Assembly: GCF_003725995.1 (NCBI RefSeq)
Contig: NZ_QIBX01000001.1
Coordinates: 124,001-188,000 of the forward strand
Length of the DNA stretch: 64,000 bases
Direction of reading: 5' to 3'
From: Slackia equolifaciens
GTDB taxonomy: Bacteria; Actinomycetota; Coriobacteriia; Coriobacteriales; Eggerthellaceae
Below the pieces are notes generated by a model that saw only the letters and a list, made by a program, of their open reading frames with translations, was not told where the DNA came from and searched no databases. How positions within the stretch are numbered: position 1 is the first letter of the stretch; each line of letters opens with the position of its first letter. The position numbers were made by a program, and so were the translations under genes. Shown piece by piece: positions 44,610-52,582 of this stretch.

Positions 44610-44720
44610 ATGAAAATCTCCGCTCGCAATCAGCTCAAGGGCACCATCTCCTCCGTCGCCGAAGGCGCCGCAGCGCTCGCCATCGTCAAGTCCACCGATG
44701 TGATCGTGGGCGTGGAATAG
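44610..44720 (+). pseudogene. Internally deleted molbindin (Mop domain)
   Basis: 36 residues with a good AAAGGA site. It opens MKISARNQLKGTISSVAEGA, the standard start of Mop (molybdenum-pterin/molbindin) proteins, and closes AIVKSTDVIVGVE, the usual end. Intact Mop is ~68 residues, so about 30 residues in the middle are lost in frame. The remnant should not bind molybdate. It lies near a broken molybdate-type regulator; no modABC genes remain. Confidence 0.7.
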
Positions 44721-44810
44721 CCAAACTTGCGGCTCTGGCCCAGCGTAAGCCCAACGCAACGGCACAACGCGACGGCCCAAAGCGCAACCCGACACCCTGA
44801 ATACACGCGA

Positions 44811-44838
44811 AAAGGCGGCTCTTGCAGTCGCCTTTTTT
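44811..44838 (+). terminator. Rho-independent terminator after the molbindin remnant
   Basis: GGCGGCT pairs with AGTCGCC (one G-T wobble), followed by TTTTTT. Confidence 0.85.
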
Positions 44839-44984
44839 CATGCGCATCCACCTCCGGGGCGCGTGGCAAGAAAGACGGACACCCGCATCGACAACGAGCC
44901 GAAAACGAATCCCCATCTGCCGCTGCGCTTCATACCCTCGCGTTATACTCCCCTAGCAGTACGCAATGCGATCAAGGAGCGAGC

Positions 44985-45722
44985 ATGGATGACATCAGAG
45001 AATGCCTTAAAGGCCCCGCGTTCGAATTTGAGGCGCGCGTGCGCTACAGCGAGGTGGACCATCGGGGGCGTCTCACGCTGCCGGCCCTGGTCAATTACTT
45101 CCAAGACTGCAGCACGTTCCAATCTGAAGTGCTGGGCGTAGGCATGGCGTGGCTTAAAAGCGAGCAAAAGGCGTGGGTGCTTTCCCACTGGCAAATCGTA
45201 GTCGACCGCTACCCCGAACTGTGCGAAGAAATAGCCGTGGGCACCTTCGCCTACAAGTTCCGCGGGCTTATGGCGAACCGAAATTTCTACATGAAGGATG
45301 GAGCCGGCCGCATCATAGCGCGCGCGGATTCGAGCTGGGTGTTCATGGACCTTGCCAAGGGAAAGCCGGCGAAACCCGCCCCCGAGCACGTGGAGCGCTA
45401 CGGCCTGGGCGCGCCGCTTGAGATGCCGCCCGAAGCGCACAGGGTGTCTGTGCCGGAAGGCGCCGAGGAGCACGAGCCCTTCGCGGTGCTCCGCAGCATG
45501 ATAGACACCAACGAGCACGTGAACAATTGCCAATACATCCAAATGGCCACCGAGCTCTTGCCCCGCGACATAGAGCCGCGCATCGTACGCGTGGATTACC
45601 GACGCGCTGCCGTTTTAGGCGATGTGGTGCACCCCTTTGTCGCACAGGAGCCGGATAGGTACGTGGTGGACTTGCGCGATGCCTCGGGCGGACAGTTCGT
45701 GGCGGTCGAGCTTATGAGCTAA
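44985..45722 (+). CDS. Acyl-ACP thioesterase (hotdog fold)
   Basis: 245 residues from ATG 44985 (AAGGAGCGAGC). Two hotdog domains: the first has VRYSEVDHRGRLTLPALVNYFQDCSTFQ and the second RSMIDTNEHVNNCQYIQMATELLP, whose NxHVNN..Y pattern matches the FatA/FatB-like thioesterase family. It probably hydrolyses acyl-ACP to free fatty acid in lipid metabolism. It stands alone with its own terminator. Confidence 0.9.
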   Translation: MDDIRECLKGPAFEFEARVRYSEVDHRGRLTLPALVNYFQDCSTFQSEVLGVGMAWLKSEQKAWVLSHWQIVVDRYPELCEEIAVGTFAYKFRGLMANRNFYMKDGAGRIIARADSSWVFMDLAKGKPAKPAPEHVERYGLGAPLEMPPEAHRVSVPEGAEEHEPFAVLRSMIDTNEHVNNCQYIQMATELLPRDIEPRIVRVDYRRAAVLGDVVHPFVAQEPDRYVVDLRDASGGQFVAVELMS

Positions 45723-45786
45723 ACGCTGCGCCAGGCCGGCGCAAATTCGAGTTCGATTTACTTAAGGCCCAGTTCAGGTTGCCATT

Positions 45787-45826
45787 CGCCCGCATACGCG
45801 CCATGCCGTATGCGGGCGTTTTTTTA
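45787..45826 (+). terminator. Strong rho-independent terminator after the thioesterase gene
   Basis: CGCCCGCATACG pairs perfectly with CGTATGCGGGCG around an 8-base loop and is followed by TTTTTTT. Confidence 0.92.
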
Positions 45827-45989
45827 TGCGCGTTTTCATGATGCACCGTGACAATTGCGCAACAGAAGCCCTCCGGATAGAAAAAATTCACACCTCGCCT
45901 CTATCGTTTTCATTGTCCCCAGCGCGCGATGCGCCCTAAACGCAGACGGAACGAAGGGGCGGAGCGCTCTTTGAAGCGCTGCGTTTGTG

Positions 45990-46088
45990 ATGCAGACAGC
46001 CGCGGCGGCCGAGGCATGCCCTCGCGGCAAAGGCACTCTGCGCGTGACCTGCCCCAAGTGCAGCGCGCAGCAAACCCGCAAGTCCTAA
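45990..46088 (+). CDS. Possible small protein with a CPKC knuckle (weak)
   Basis: 32 codons; the second half (RVTCPKCSAQQTRKS) looks like the end of a zinc-ribbon domain, and the single CxxC suggests a fragment of a larger zinc ribbon. There is no convincing ribosome site. It could be a chance ORF or a remnant. Confidence 0.22.
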   Translation: MQTAAAAEACPRGKGTLRVTCPKCSAQQTRKS

Positions 46089-46165
46089 TACGCGCCATGC
46101 GCCCAACACGCGAAAGGCTCCCATGTTCGGATATCTCACGGCAAGCATCGCCGCGAAGCGATCTT

Positions 46166-46738
46166 CTACATCGAGTGCGTGGAAAACACCGGATCGTCCT
46201 GCCACAGGCACACCGCTTCGCTCAAGGGCACGCCCCTCTCGGCAGATGCGGCGCGCGTGGCATTCAGGTCGATGATGCGCTGGTTGGCCGACCCGCGGAA
46301 ACGCAGCGTGATGTCGTATTGCGCTTGCACGTAAGGCCCATCCACCAGAATGTCCACGCACGCAAGCAGTCGATCAGTCGCCTCAGTATGATGGCGACCG
46401 CCCTCTTCGAGTTCCGAGAGCACATCGCCCGTGAAGCACCAGATGCTCTTGCTGGGGAAGCGATCCTTCACGCGCTCCACGAAGCCCACCAGCCCGCGTT
46501 GGTTCTCAGGCTCCATAGGCTCGCCGCCAAGCAGCGTGAGTCCGTCCACGTACTCAGGCTCGAGACTCTTCAGAATCACATCCTCAACCGCCGCATCAAA
46601 GGGCTTGCCCGCCGCGAAGTTCTGGGCCTCCTCGTTAAAGCAGAACGGGCACTTGCGCCGGCACCCCGAAACAAACAAAGAGGTCCGCACCCCTTCGCCA
46701 TTGGCAATATCGCAGTATTTGATTTCGGAGTAATTCAT
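46166..46738 (-). CDS. nrdG: Anaerobic ribonucleoside-triphosphate reductase activating enzyme
   Basis: 190 residues from ATG 46738 (AAAGGAATC). Radical-SAM ligands Cys26, Cys30 and Cys33 lie in SGCRRKCPFCFN. GLTLLGGEPM and DILVDGPY follow, as in NrdG. It generates the glycyl radical on NrdD. It lies 252 bases downstream of nrdD in the same direction. Confidence 0.95.
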   Translation of the reverse strand: MNYSEIKYCDIANGEGVRTSLFVSGCRRKCPFCFNEEAQNFAAGKPFDAAVEDVILKSLEPEYVDGLTLLGGEPMEPENQRGLVGFVERVKDRFPSKSIWCFTGDVLSELEEGGRHHTEATDRLLACVDILVDGPYVQAQYDITLRFRGSANQRIIDLNATRAASAERGVPLSEAVCLWQDDPVFSTHSM

Positions 46739-46933
46739 AGTCGATTCCTTTGCGTATCCCACCGCGAGGGTGCGGCGCATACCCCCAGACAACACGCGTG
46801 CGGTTACCAGTGACCGCTCGACAAGCGAGCAGCCACGCGCCACGCCCTCGCTGCATCTCTTTCGGTGGGCAATGGGACTTTAAGCATCCGGTTTCCCTCA
46901 TGGACTGGGGCGAGGGATAGAGATAGGGGTTCC

Positions 46934-46977
46934 AAAGGGGGAAGAGGAAGGGATGTTTCCCTTCCTCTTCCCCCTTT
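46934..46977 (-). terminator. 20-bp perfect hairpin between nrdD and nrdG
   Basis: Arms AAAGGGGGAAGAGGAAGGGA (46934-46953) and its exact complement (46958-46977) are separated by TGTT. It starts 13 bases after the nrdD stop. There is no U run. It may attenuate read-through to nrdG or protect the nrdD mRNA end. Confidence 0.65.
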
Positions 46978-46990
46978 GATAACGCCCCAA

Positions 46991-49213
46991 TTACAGATGG
47001 AGGACGCGATCCTTAATCTCTTCAGTCCTGCCCTGATTCCAGAACTGGGTTCCGATATATCCGCACGTACGGCGCGCCACGTTGAGCTTCTCCTGGTCGC
47101 GATTGCCGCAATGCGGGCACTCCCACACCAGCTTGCCGTCGTCCTCTACGATCTGAATCTCGCCGTCGTAGCCGCACACCTGGCAGTAGTCGCTCTTGGT
47201 ATTGAGCTCGGCGTACATGATGTGGTCGTAGATGTACTGCATCACGCGAATAACGGCCTGCAGGTTGTCCTGCATGTTGGGCACTTCGACGTAGCTGATC
47301 GCACCGCCGGGAGAAAGCTGCTGGAACTCGCTCTCGAACTTCAGCTTGGTGAAAGCGTCAATCTCCTCGGATACATGCACGTGATAGCTGTTGGTGATGT
47401 AGCCTTTATCGGTGATACCCTCGATCACGCCGAAGCGACGCTGCAGGGCCTTCGCGAACTTGTACGTGGTGGACTCAAGCGGCGTGCCGTACAGCGAGAA
47501 GTCGATGTTGCTCTCGGCCTTCCACTCGGCGCACTTGTCGTTCATGTGCTGCATGACCTGCATGGCGAACGGCGTGGCCTCCTCATCGGTGTGGCTTTTG
47601 CCCGTCATGTACTTCACGCACTCGTACAGGCCGGCGTATCCCAGGCTGATGGTGGAGTAGCCGCCGTAGAGCAGCTTGTCGATGGTCTCGCCCTTCTTGA
47701 GGCGGGCCAGCGCACCATACTGCCACAGGATAGGAGCCGCATCAGAAAGCGTGCCCTTCAGGCGCTCGTGACGGCACATGAGCGCACGGTGGCACAGCTC
47801 CAGGCGCTCGTCGAAGATCTCCCAGAACTTATTCATGTCGCGACCCGAGGAGCACGCCACATCCACCAGGTTGATGGTGACCACGCCCTGGTTGAAACGA
47901 CCGTAGTACTTCGGCTTGCCGGGCTCATAGTTGCCGGCGTTTGCCACGTTGTCAAAGCCGTTGCCCGAACGGTCGGGCGTCAGGAAGCTGCGGCAGCCCA
48001 TGCAGGTGTAGCAATCGCCCTCGCCGGGCTTCTCGCCCTTGGAAAGTTTCAGCTCGCGCATCTTCTTCTCGGAGATGTAGTCGGGCACCATGCGCTTGGC
48101 GGTGCACTTAGCGGCCAGCTTGGTGAGGTAGAAGTACGGGCTGTCCTCGTGGATGTTGGCCTCTTCGAGCACGTAGATGAGCTTGGGGAACGCCGGGGTG
48201 ATCCACACGCCGGCCTCGTTCTTCACGCCCTCGTAGCGCTGGCGCAGCACTTCTTCGATGATCATGGCAAGATCGTGGCGCTCGGCATCGGTGCGCGCCT
48301 CGCCCAGGTACATGAATACGGTAACGAAGGGCGCCTGGCCGTTGGTGGTCATGAGCGTGACCACCTGGTACTGGATGGTTTGCACGCCGCGGCGAATCTC
48401 ATCGCGCAGACGGTTCTCAACCACCTCGGACACCTTGTCGGGCGAAGCCTCGAGTCCAAGCGTATTAATCTCGTCAAGCACCTGACGGCGAATCTTCTGG
48501 CGGCTCACGTCAACGAACGGCGCGAGATGCGTAAGGCTAATGGACTGGCCGCCGTACTGGCAGCTGGCCACCTGAGCGATGATCTGCGTTGCAATGTTGC
48601 ACGCCGTAGAGAAGCTGTGCGGACGCTCAATCATGGTGCCGGAGATGACGGTGCCGTTTTGCAGCATGTCCTCAAGGTTCACCAGGTCGCAGTTGTGCAT
48701 GTGCTGAGCAAAGTAATCCGAATCATGGAAGTGGATGATGCCCTCTTCATGGGCCTTCACCACGTCCTGAGGCAGCAGCATGCGCATGGTGAGGTCCTTA
48801 GACACCTCGCCTGCCATGTAGTCGCGCTGCACGGAGTTAACCGTGGGGTTCTTGTTGGAGTTCTCCTGCTTGACCTCTTCGTTATTGCATTCGATCAGCG
48901 ACAGGATGCGGTCGTCGGTGGTGTTGGCGGTACGCTTGAGGCTTTGCACATAGCGATAGATGATGTAGCGGCGGGCAACATCGTAGCGGCCCAGGGCCAT
49001 AATCTGGTTCTCCACCATGTCCTGAATCTCTTCCACAGACACGGTGTGACCAGCGCGCTCGCACAGCCACTCCACGCTGTGGGCGGCAAAGGCGATCTGG
49101 TCGGCGGTCAGGCGCTCGGGGGCTTCCGCCTCGTTGTTGGCGCCTTCGATGGCGCGCACGATTTTATCGATGTCAAAAGCGACTTCCGAACCGCTGCGCT
49201 TGATAATCTTCAT
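46991..49213 (-). CDS. nrdD: Anaerobic (class III) ribonucleoside-triphosphate reductase
   Basis: 740 residues from ATG 49213 (CAGGAGATT). An N-terminal ATP-cone (about 1-90) allows allosteric control. The catalytic domain has HMHNCDLVNLEDMLQNG. Zinc ligands are in CQVCGYDGEI...CPHCGN. The glycyl radical residue is Gly718 in RTCGYIG, near the C-terminus. It makes deoxynucleotides without oxygen. Upstream NrdR boxes point to repression by NrdR with dATP. Confidence 0.97.
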   Translation of the reverse strand: MKIIKRSGSEVAFDIDKIVRAIEGANNEAEAPERLTADQIAFAAHSVEWLCERAGHTVSVEEIQDMVENQIMALGRYDVARRYIIYRYVQSLKRTANTTDDRILSLIECNNEEVKQENSNKNPTVNSVQRDYMAGEVSKDLTMRMLLPQDVVKAHEEGIIHFHDSDYFAQHMHNCDLVNLEDMLQNGTVISGTMIERPHSFSTACNIATQIIAQVASCQYGGQSISLTHLAPFVDVSRQKIRRQVLDEINTLGLEASPDKVSEVVENRLRDEIRRGVQTIQYQVVTLMTTNGQAPFVTVFMYLGEARTDAERHDLAMIIEEVLRQRYEGVKNEAGVWITPAFPKLIYVLEEANIHEDSPYFYLTKLAAKCTAKRMVPDYISEKKMRELKLSKGEKPGEGDCYTCMGCRSFLTPDRSGNGFDNVANAGNYEPGKPKYYGRFNQGVVTINLVDVACSSGRDMNKFWEIFDERLELCHRALMCRHERLKGTLSDAAPILWQYGALARLKKGETIDKLLYGGYSTISLGYAGLYECVKYMTGKSHTDEEATPFAMQVMQHMNDKCAEWKAESNIDFSLYGTPLESTTYKFAKALQRRFGVIEGITDKGYITNSYHVHVSEEIDAFTKLKFESEFQQLSPGGAISYVEVPNMQDNLQAVIRVMQYIYDHIMYAELNTKSDYCQVCGYDGEIQIVEDDGKLVWECPHCGNRDQEKLNVARRTCGYIGTQFWNQGRTEEIKDRVLHL

Positions 49214-49515
49214 GGCGAAATCTCCTGACCTTTGTCCTTTGCCACTTGCCTGCTGCCGGCTTACGCCGACACCGTATAACCTCTTTAGGGCATTGCCTGC
49301 CGCTCGATGCCGCCCATCGCCGCGAATCGACATGCCACACGCCAACGCCACCTGGTACCCGTACCGCGTGCCGCAGACGCTTTGCGCAAACCCCAGTTTC
49401 TCCTTTATGGAAAGTTTCCAAAAGAAAGCTTTCTGGAGTGCGCAAATATGCTGCCTGCCATGCCCAAGAGCTGCAGGCATCCTCGTCAATTGATACCGGA
49501 ATGATAGCATTTAGA

Positions 49516-49544
49516 AACCCCGCTCCAGATAGCGGAGCAAGGTT
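49516..49544 (-). terminator. Terminator-like hairpin in the nrdD leader
   Basis: On the minus strand AACC..GCTCC pairs with GGAGC..GGTT (two mismatches inside) and is followed by TTTCT. It lies just after the predicted start site, so it could attenuate nrdD. Confidence 0.4.
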
Positions 49545-49575
49545 TTTGGTGCCGTCACATAATAACCCCAAACGG

Positions 49576-49591
49576 GCACAAGATATTGTGT
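49576..49591 (-). promoter_or_regulatory. NrdR box 1
   Basis: GCACAAGATATTGTGT matches 14 of 16 positions of the NrdR consensus ACACAATATATTGTGT. It overlaps the -35 region of the presumed nrdD promoter. Confidence 0.75.
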
Positions 49592-49607
49592 TTTCTTGCT
49601 CAAATGA

Positions 49608-49623
49608 CCACTTTATTATGTTT
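49608..49623 (-). promoter_or_regulatory. NrdR box 2 (weaker)
   Basis: CCACTTTATTATGTTT matches about 11 of 16 consensus positions. Its start is exactly 32 bases from box 1, the usual tandem spacing of three helical turns. Confidence 0.6.
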
Positions 49624-49811
49624 GTGCAGGTCGGCACGAAAGAAAAACTTTTTTGAGGGCCGCCTACGAAAAAATACACAATGCGGCACCTGCGAAAACA
49701 TAAAAAAGCGCTCCGTAAAGACTTGACTTTGCAAAAGATTTGCAAGTGTGCATACCGCAAATCATCTGGAATAAAGCATCGTTGCAGGTGGGTACGAATG
49801 GACCAAGACAT

Positions 49812-49860
49812 AAAAAATAGGCCTGAAAGAATGACTTGCCCATCATCCCTTCAGGCCTAA
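49812..49860 (-). terminator. Terminator after the aldo/keto reductase gene
   Basis: TAGGCCTGAA and TTCAGGCCTA pair across a ~22-base loop, followed by TTTTTT on the minus strand. Confidence 0.9.
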
Positions 49861-49884
49861 AACGGTCGAGCGGCTACCTTGCGC

Positions 49885-50900
49885 CTATTTCGCGTTGGGG
49901 TCGGTGGTTCCGGCAAGCGCCTTCTCGCCGGGCCGCCCCAAGGGCCCCACCAGCTCATGCGCTACATACGGCTCCTCCAGATACGCAACCTCGTCTTCCG
50001 TCAGCTTCACATCCAGCGCGGCAACTGCGTCATCGACGCGCGCGGGCTTAGAACATCCCACGATGGGGGCCTCGACTCCGCGCGCCCAATGCCAGGCGAG
50101 CGCCACCTGGGCCATAGGCACGCCATGATCGGCGGCGACCTTGGCAACGCGCTCCACTATGGGCATGTCGGCCGCCTTTGCGGCGTCGTATTTGTTGCGA
50201 ATCACGGCATCGGTCGTGGCGCGGGCCGTGTCGGCCTCCCACGTGGGGCGCGCCAAATGGCCCGAAGCCATGGGGCTATAGGGCATGAGCGCCATGTCGA
50301 ACTGGCGGCATACGGGAATCATCTCGCGCTCGTCTTCGCGATAGAGCAGGTTGTAGTGGCACTGCATGCTGGTGAATTTCGTCCAGCCGTTTCGCTCGGC
50401 GCACACCTGCATGGAGTGGAGCTGGTAGGCGTACATCTCGCTCGCCCCCAGAGCGCGCACCTTGCCCGCGCGCACCAGCCCGTCAAGCGCCTCGAGCGTC
50501 TCCTCGATGGGCGTGTCGTAGTCAAACCGATGGATGATGTACAGGTCAAGGTAATCGGTACCCAAACGATCGAGTGTGCCGTCTATCTCGCGATTGATGG
50601 CCTCGCGCGACAGCCTTCCCTCGTTGAAGTACACCTTGCTCGCCAGCACCACCTTATCGCGCGGAATGCCCAGTTCGCGAAGCGCCCGCCCGATGAACAG
50701 CTCGCTTGTGCCTTTCGCATAGCAGTTTGCCGTGTCGATGAAATTCACGCCCAACTCCCAGGCGCGCCCGATAACCTCACGCATCTCGTCTTCGCCGATG
50801 GTCCACTGATGAAATCCCGGATCGGGCTCGCCGAAACTCATTCCGCCAGGCACAGCCTGGAAACCTCAATGCCCGAATGACCGAGCTTCGTATACTGCAT
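49885..50900 (-). pseudogene. Aldo/keto reductase, broken by a one-base frameshift
   Basis: From ATG 50900 (GAAGGAG) the frame reads MQYTKLGHSGIEVSRLCL, the standard start of an aldo/keto reductase, but ends two codons later at TGA. The next frame continues GGMSFGEPDPGFHQW through FIDTANCYAKGTSE (D and Y of the active site), LASKVYF (K) and IIHRFD (H) to the stop at 49885. The loss is one base in a G run near 50844-50848; restoring it gives ~338 residues. It is a true frameshift or a homopolymer error. It lies in the same direction as the DUF362 remnant and flavodoxin. Confidence 0.8.
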
Positions 50901-51007
50901 GTCGTATCTCCTTCCATCAACCACCCGAAATGTGCGGCGCGGCGCTCGCATCGCGCTGCACAGCCGCTGCATCCACCGGCGCGCTACCCACGCAGAGCGC
51001 GCGACAC

Positions 51008-51546
51008 TTAAACATCCAAATCAATAAGCCGGTACGTCTGACTTCCCAGCCCTATAGCCTCGGCGTGCTCGAGCGTATGGGCGCCGTTGCGGCTCTCCAT
51101 GTGCTCGACGAGCGAGGCGCCGTCGGGCGCGGCACACACCAAATCGACGCATGCGCGGTCAAGGGCCACCGGATCCATAGAAGCCAGAATGCCGATATCC
51201 TCCATGTCGGGATCGGCAGGATGGCTGTCGCAGTCGCAATCCACCGAAAGATTGTTCATCACGTTGATGAACGCCATGTACCCGCCCATGTAGTCGTAAA
51301 CCGCCTTGGTAGCCTCGGCCATAGATTCCAGAAAATCGTCCTGCGCGGGGCTGCCCCACGAGGTGGTAGAAGCGCCGGCGCTGTGGATGAGCACCTTGCC
51401 TTCGCTTGACGCAATTCCGATTGAGCAGTTTTTGACCGCGCCGCCAAAGCCGCCCATCGCGTGCCCGAGAGAATTCCGCCCGTCAGAGCCGCCGCACCCA
51501 CTCCTGCGGCACCCTGCAAAAACGTCCGTCTTGTAATGGTGCTCAT
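51008..51546 (-). pseudogene. DUF362-family protein, internal deletion and frameshift
   Basis: ATG 51546 begins a clear twin-arginine leader (MSTITRRTFLQGAAGVGAAAL). Around 51455-51475 the frame changes and the C-terminal half of a DUF362 protein follows: GHAMGGFGGAVKNCSIGIASSEGKVLIHSAG, then SVDCDCDSHPADPDMEDIGILASMDPVALDRACVDLV and SRNGAHTLEHAEAIGLGSQTY. Intact family members carry ~120-170 more residues before GGFGGA. The gene start overlaps the flavodoxin stop. It is inactive. Confidence 0.75.
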
Positions 51547-52244
51547 GCCTTCCTCGCTTTCCCGCACTTTTCTCGCAATAGTGCTCGCTTTCCCGCTCCA
51601 GCGCCGAAGCGTCGACCCTCGAGCCATTCGCCGGTGCCCGCCATGGCGGCCAAGTCCTCAGCGCTCGACCCGATGGGCGAAGATCCCGAGGTGCAGAAAG
51701 GAATCACCGTCTTGCCCGTGAAATCATTGCCGGAAACGAAATTGTCCATCACCCACGAGGCGTTGCCCCACCAGATGGGATACCCCAAAAACACGGTGTC
51801 GTACGAATCGAAGCCGTCGGGGACGATGCGCTCGAGCTCAATCGAGCGATTGGGGTCATCGCGCTCCCGGCTGGTGCGGCTGTCGGAGTTGTTGTAGCCC
51901 AGATCCTCTTCGGTGTAGGGGTCGGTCGGCTCTATGAAAAACACGTCGGCACCAAGCTCATCCGCAATTGCTTGAGCTATGCCCTCCGTATTGCCCGATG
52001 CCGAAAAGTACGCCACCAGAATTCGCCCTGACGAATCGCTCGTCTGCTCCTCGGGCGCCGCTTGCTGCTCCTGCGCAGAATCGGCCTCGCTGGAGGCGTC
52101 CTGCCCTTCCTGCCCTGTAATATCTGGCGTCCCGTTGTCGCTCGAAGCGCATGAATCTAGAAACGCCGTCATGGGAGTAAGCACCGCAAGTGCCGCCATG
52201 CCGTTTGCGAACTGCCTGCGCGTAAGTTTTCCCTGGCTCGCCAT
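51543..52244 (-). CDS. Exported flavodoxin-like protein
   Basis: 233 residues from ATG 52244 (GAAGGAGG). An N-terminal RR leader (LTRRQFANGMAALAVL) with Cys in FLDSCASSD suggests a Tat-exported lipoprotein. An acidic, Gln/Ser-rich linker (to about residue 72) precedes a flavodoxin domain: VAYFSASGNTEGIAQAIADELGAD (FMN phosphate loop), FLGYPIWWGNASW and FCTSGSSPIGSSAEDL. The last ~20 residues (GKRALLREKCGKARKA) are unlike the family and could be out of frame. It is the first gene of the operon and the stop overlaps the DUF362 remnant's start. Confidence 0.82.
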   Translation of the reverse strand: MASQGKLTRRQFANGMAALAVLTPMTAFLDSCASSDNGTPDITGQEGQDASSEADSAQEQQAAPEEQTSDSSGRILVAYFSASGNTEGIAQAIADELGADVFFIEPTDPYTEEDLGYNNSDSRTSRERDDPNRSIELERIVPDGFDSYDTVFLGYPIWWGNASWVMDNFVSGNDFTGKTVIPFCTSGSSPIGSSAEDLAAMAGTGEWLEGRRFGAGAGKRALLREKCGKARKA

Positions 52245-52282
52245 GCTTTTTGCCTCCTTCTTGAAACATCATTGCGATACGC

Positions 52283-52313
52283 AAGGTACATGCTGGAGCG
52301 CGCTCAAAGTCAA
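52283..52313 (-). promoter_or_regulatory. MerR-type promoter of the flavodoxin operon
   Basis: On the minus strand TTGACT (52308-52313) and TACCTT (52283-52288) are separated by 19 bases, as in MerR-controlled promoters. The spacer holds a perfect palindrome GAGCGCGCTC (52296-52305). The layout matches AdhR/NmlR-type operators. Transcription would start ~30 bases before the flavodoxin ATG. No MerR gene lies nearby. Confidence 0.65.
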
Positions 52314-52380
52314 GAGGTAAAATGACATATTGTCAGAATCCATAGACATTAATTCAGGCTTAAAAGAATGAAGCCTAAGA

Positions 52381-52416
52381 GGAAGGAAGGAAGGAAGGAA
52401 GGAAGGAAGGAAGGAA
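52381..52416. repeat. (GGAA)9 tetranucleotide microsatellite
   Basis: Nine perfect GGAA units. It lies ~68 bases upstream of the -35 element of the flavodoxin promoter and ~165 bases after the SRAP stop. It is the only long microsatellite noticed in the window. Confidence 0.9.
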
Positions 52417-52509
52417 CGCGCGCAGCGGTGAGCGGGCCCGGCCACAACCCAAGGTGCGCAAACGCGGCGCCGAAGACGGCAAGAGGCGCCGCCGGCAGCG
52501 AACCGCAGC

Positions 52510-52563
52510 CCCAGGGCGCAAACGCAGCCATCGCAGCCCAAGGCGCAAACGCGGCCATCGCAC
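52510..52563. repeat. Two-copy 27-bp direct repeat
   Basis: CCCAGGGCGCAAACGCAGCC... at 52510-52536 is repeated at 52537-52563 with about three changes. It lies just after the SRAP gene. Confidence 0.65.
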
Positions 52564-52582
52564 CCAGGGACAGGCGGGGCAC

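Larger units (their letters stand above)
45723..46165. other. Intergenic region between thioesterase and nrdG
   Basis: 443 bases. It holds the thioesterase terminator, then ~340 bases without a clear gene. A short ORF at 45990-46088 is listed separately. Confidence 0.5.
49214..49884. other. nrdD upstream region and long leader
   Basis: 671 bases. From the gene outward: clusters of small palindromes (49381-49434), a terminator-like hairpin (49516-49544), a -10-like TATTAT on the minus strand (49559-49564), two NrdR boxes (49576-49623), and the aldo/keto reductase terminator (49812-49860). If transcription starts near 49552, the leader is ~340 bases. Confidence 0.6.
52245..52582. other. Intergenic region with MerR-type promoter, GGAA microsatellite and 27-bp repeats
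   Basis: 338 bases. From the flavodoxin outward: promoter (52283-52313), microsatellite (52381-52416), GC-rich repeats (52510-52563), then the SRAP stop. Confidence 0.65.

Noticed and set aside
44177-44800. A 207-codon ORF covering the molbindin remnant
   Set aside because: No ribosome site, Arg/Pro/Ala-rich composition and no family motif; the short Mop fragment in another frame is conserved.
46865-49228. A 787-codon plus-strand ORF opposite nrdD
   Set aside because: It mirrors a conserved nrdD and has no recognisable motif.
49214-49560. Cobalamin riboswitch in the nrdD leader
   Set aside because: No B12 box (GCCACTG) or the conserved kissing-loop pattern was found.
49173-49811. A 212-codon ORF across the nrdD leader
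   Set aside because: No family resemblance or start site, and it runs across the NrdR boxes, promoter and attenuator-like hairpin.
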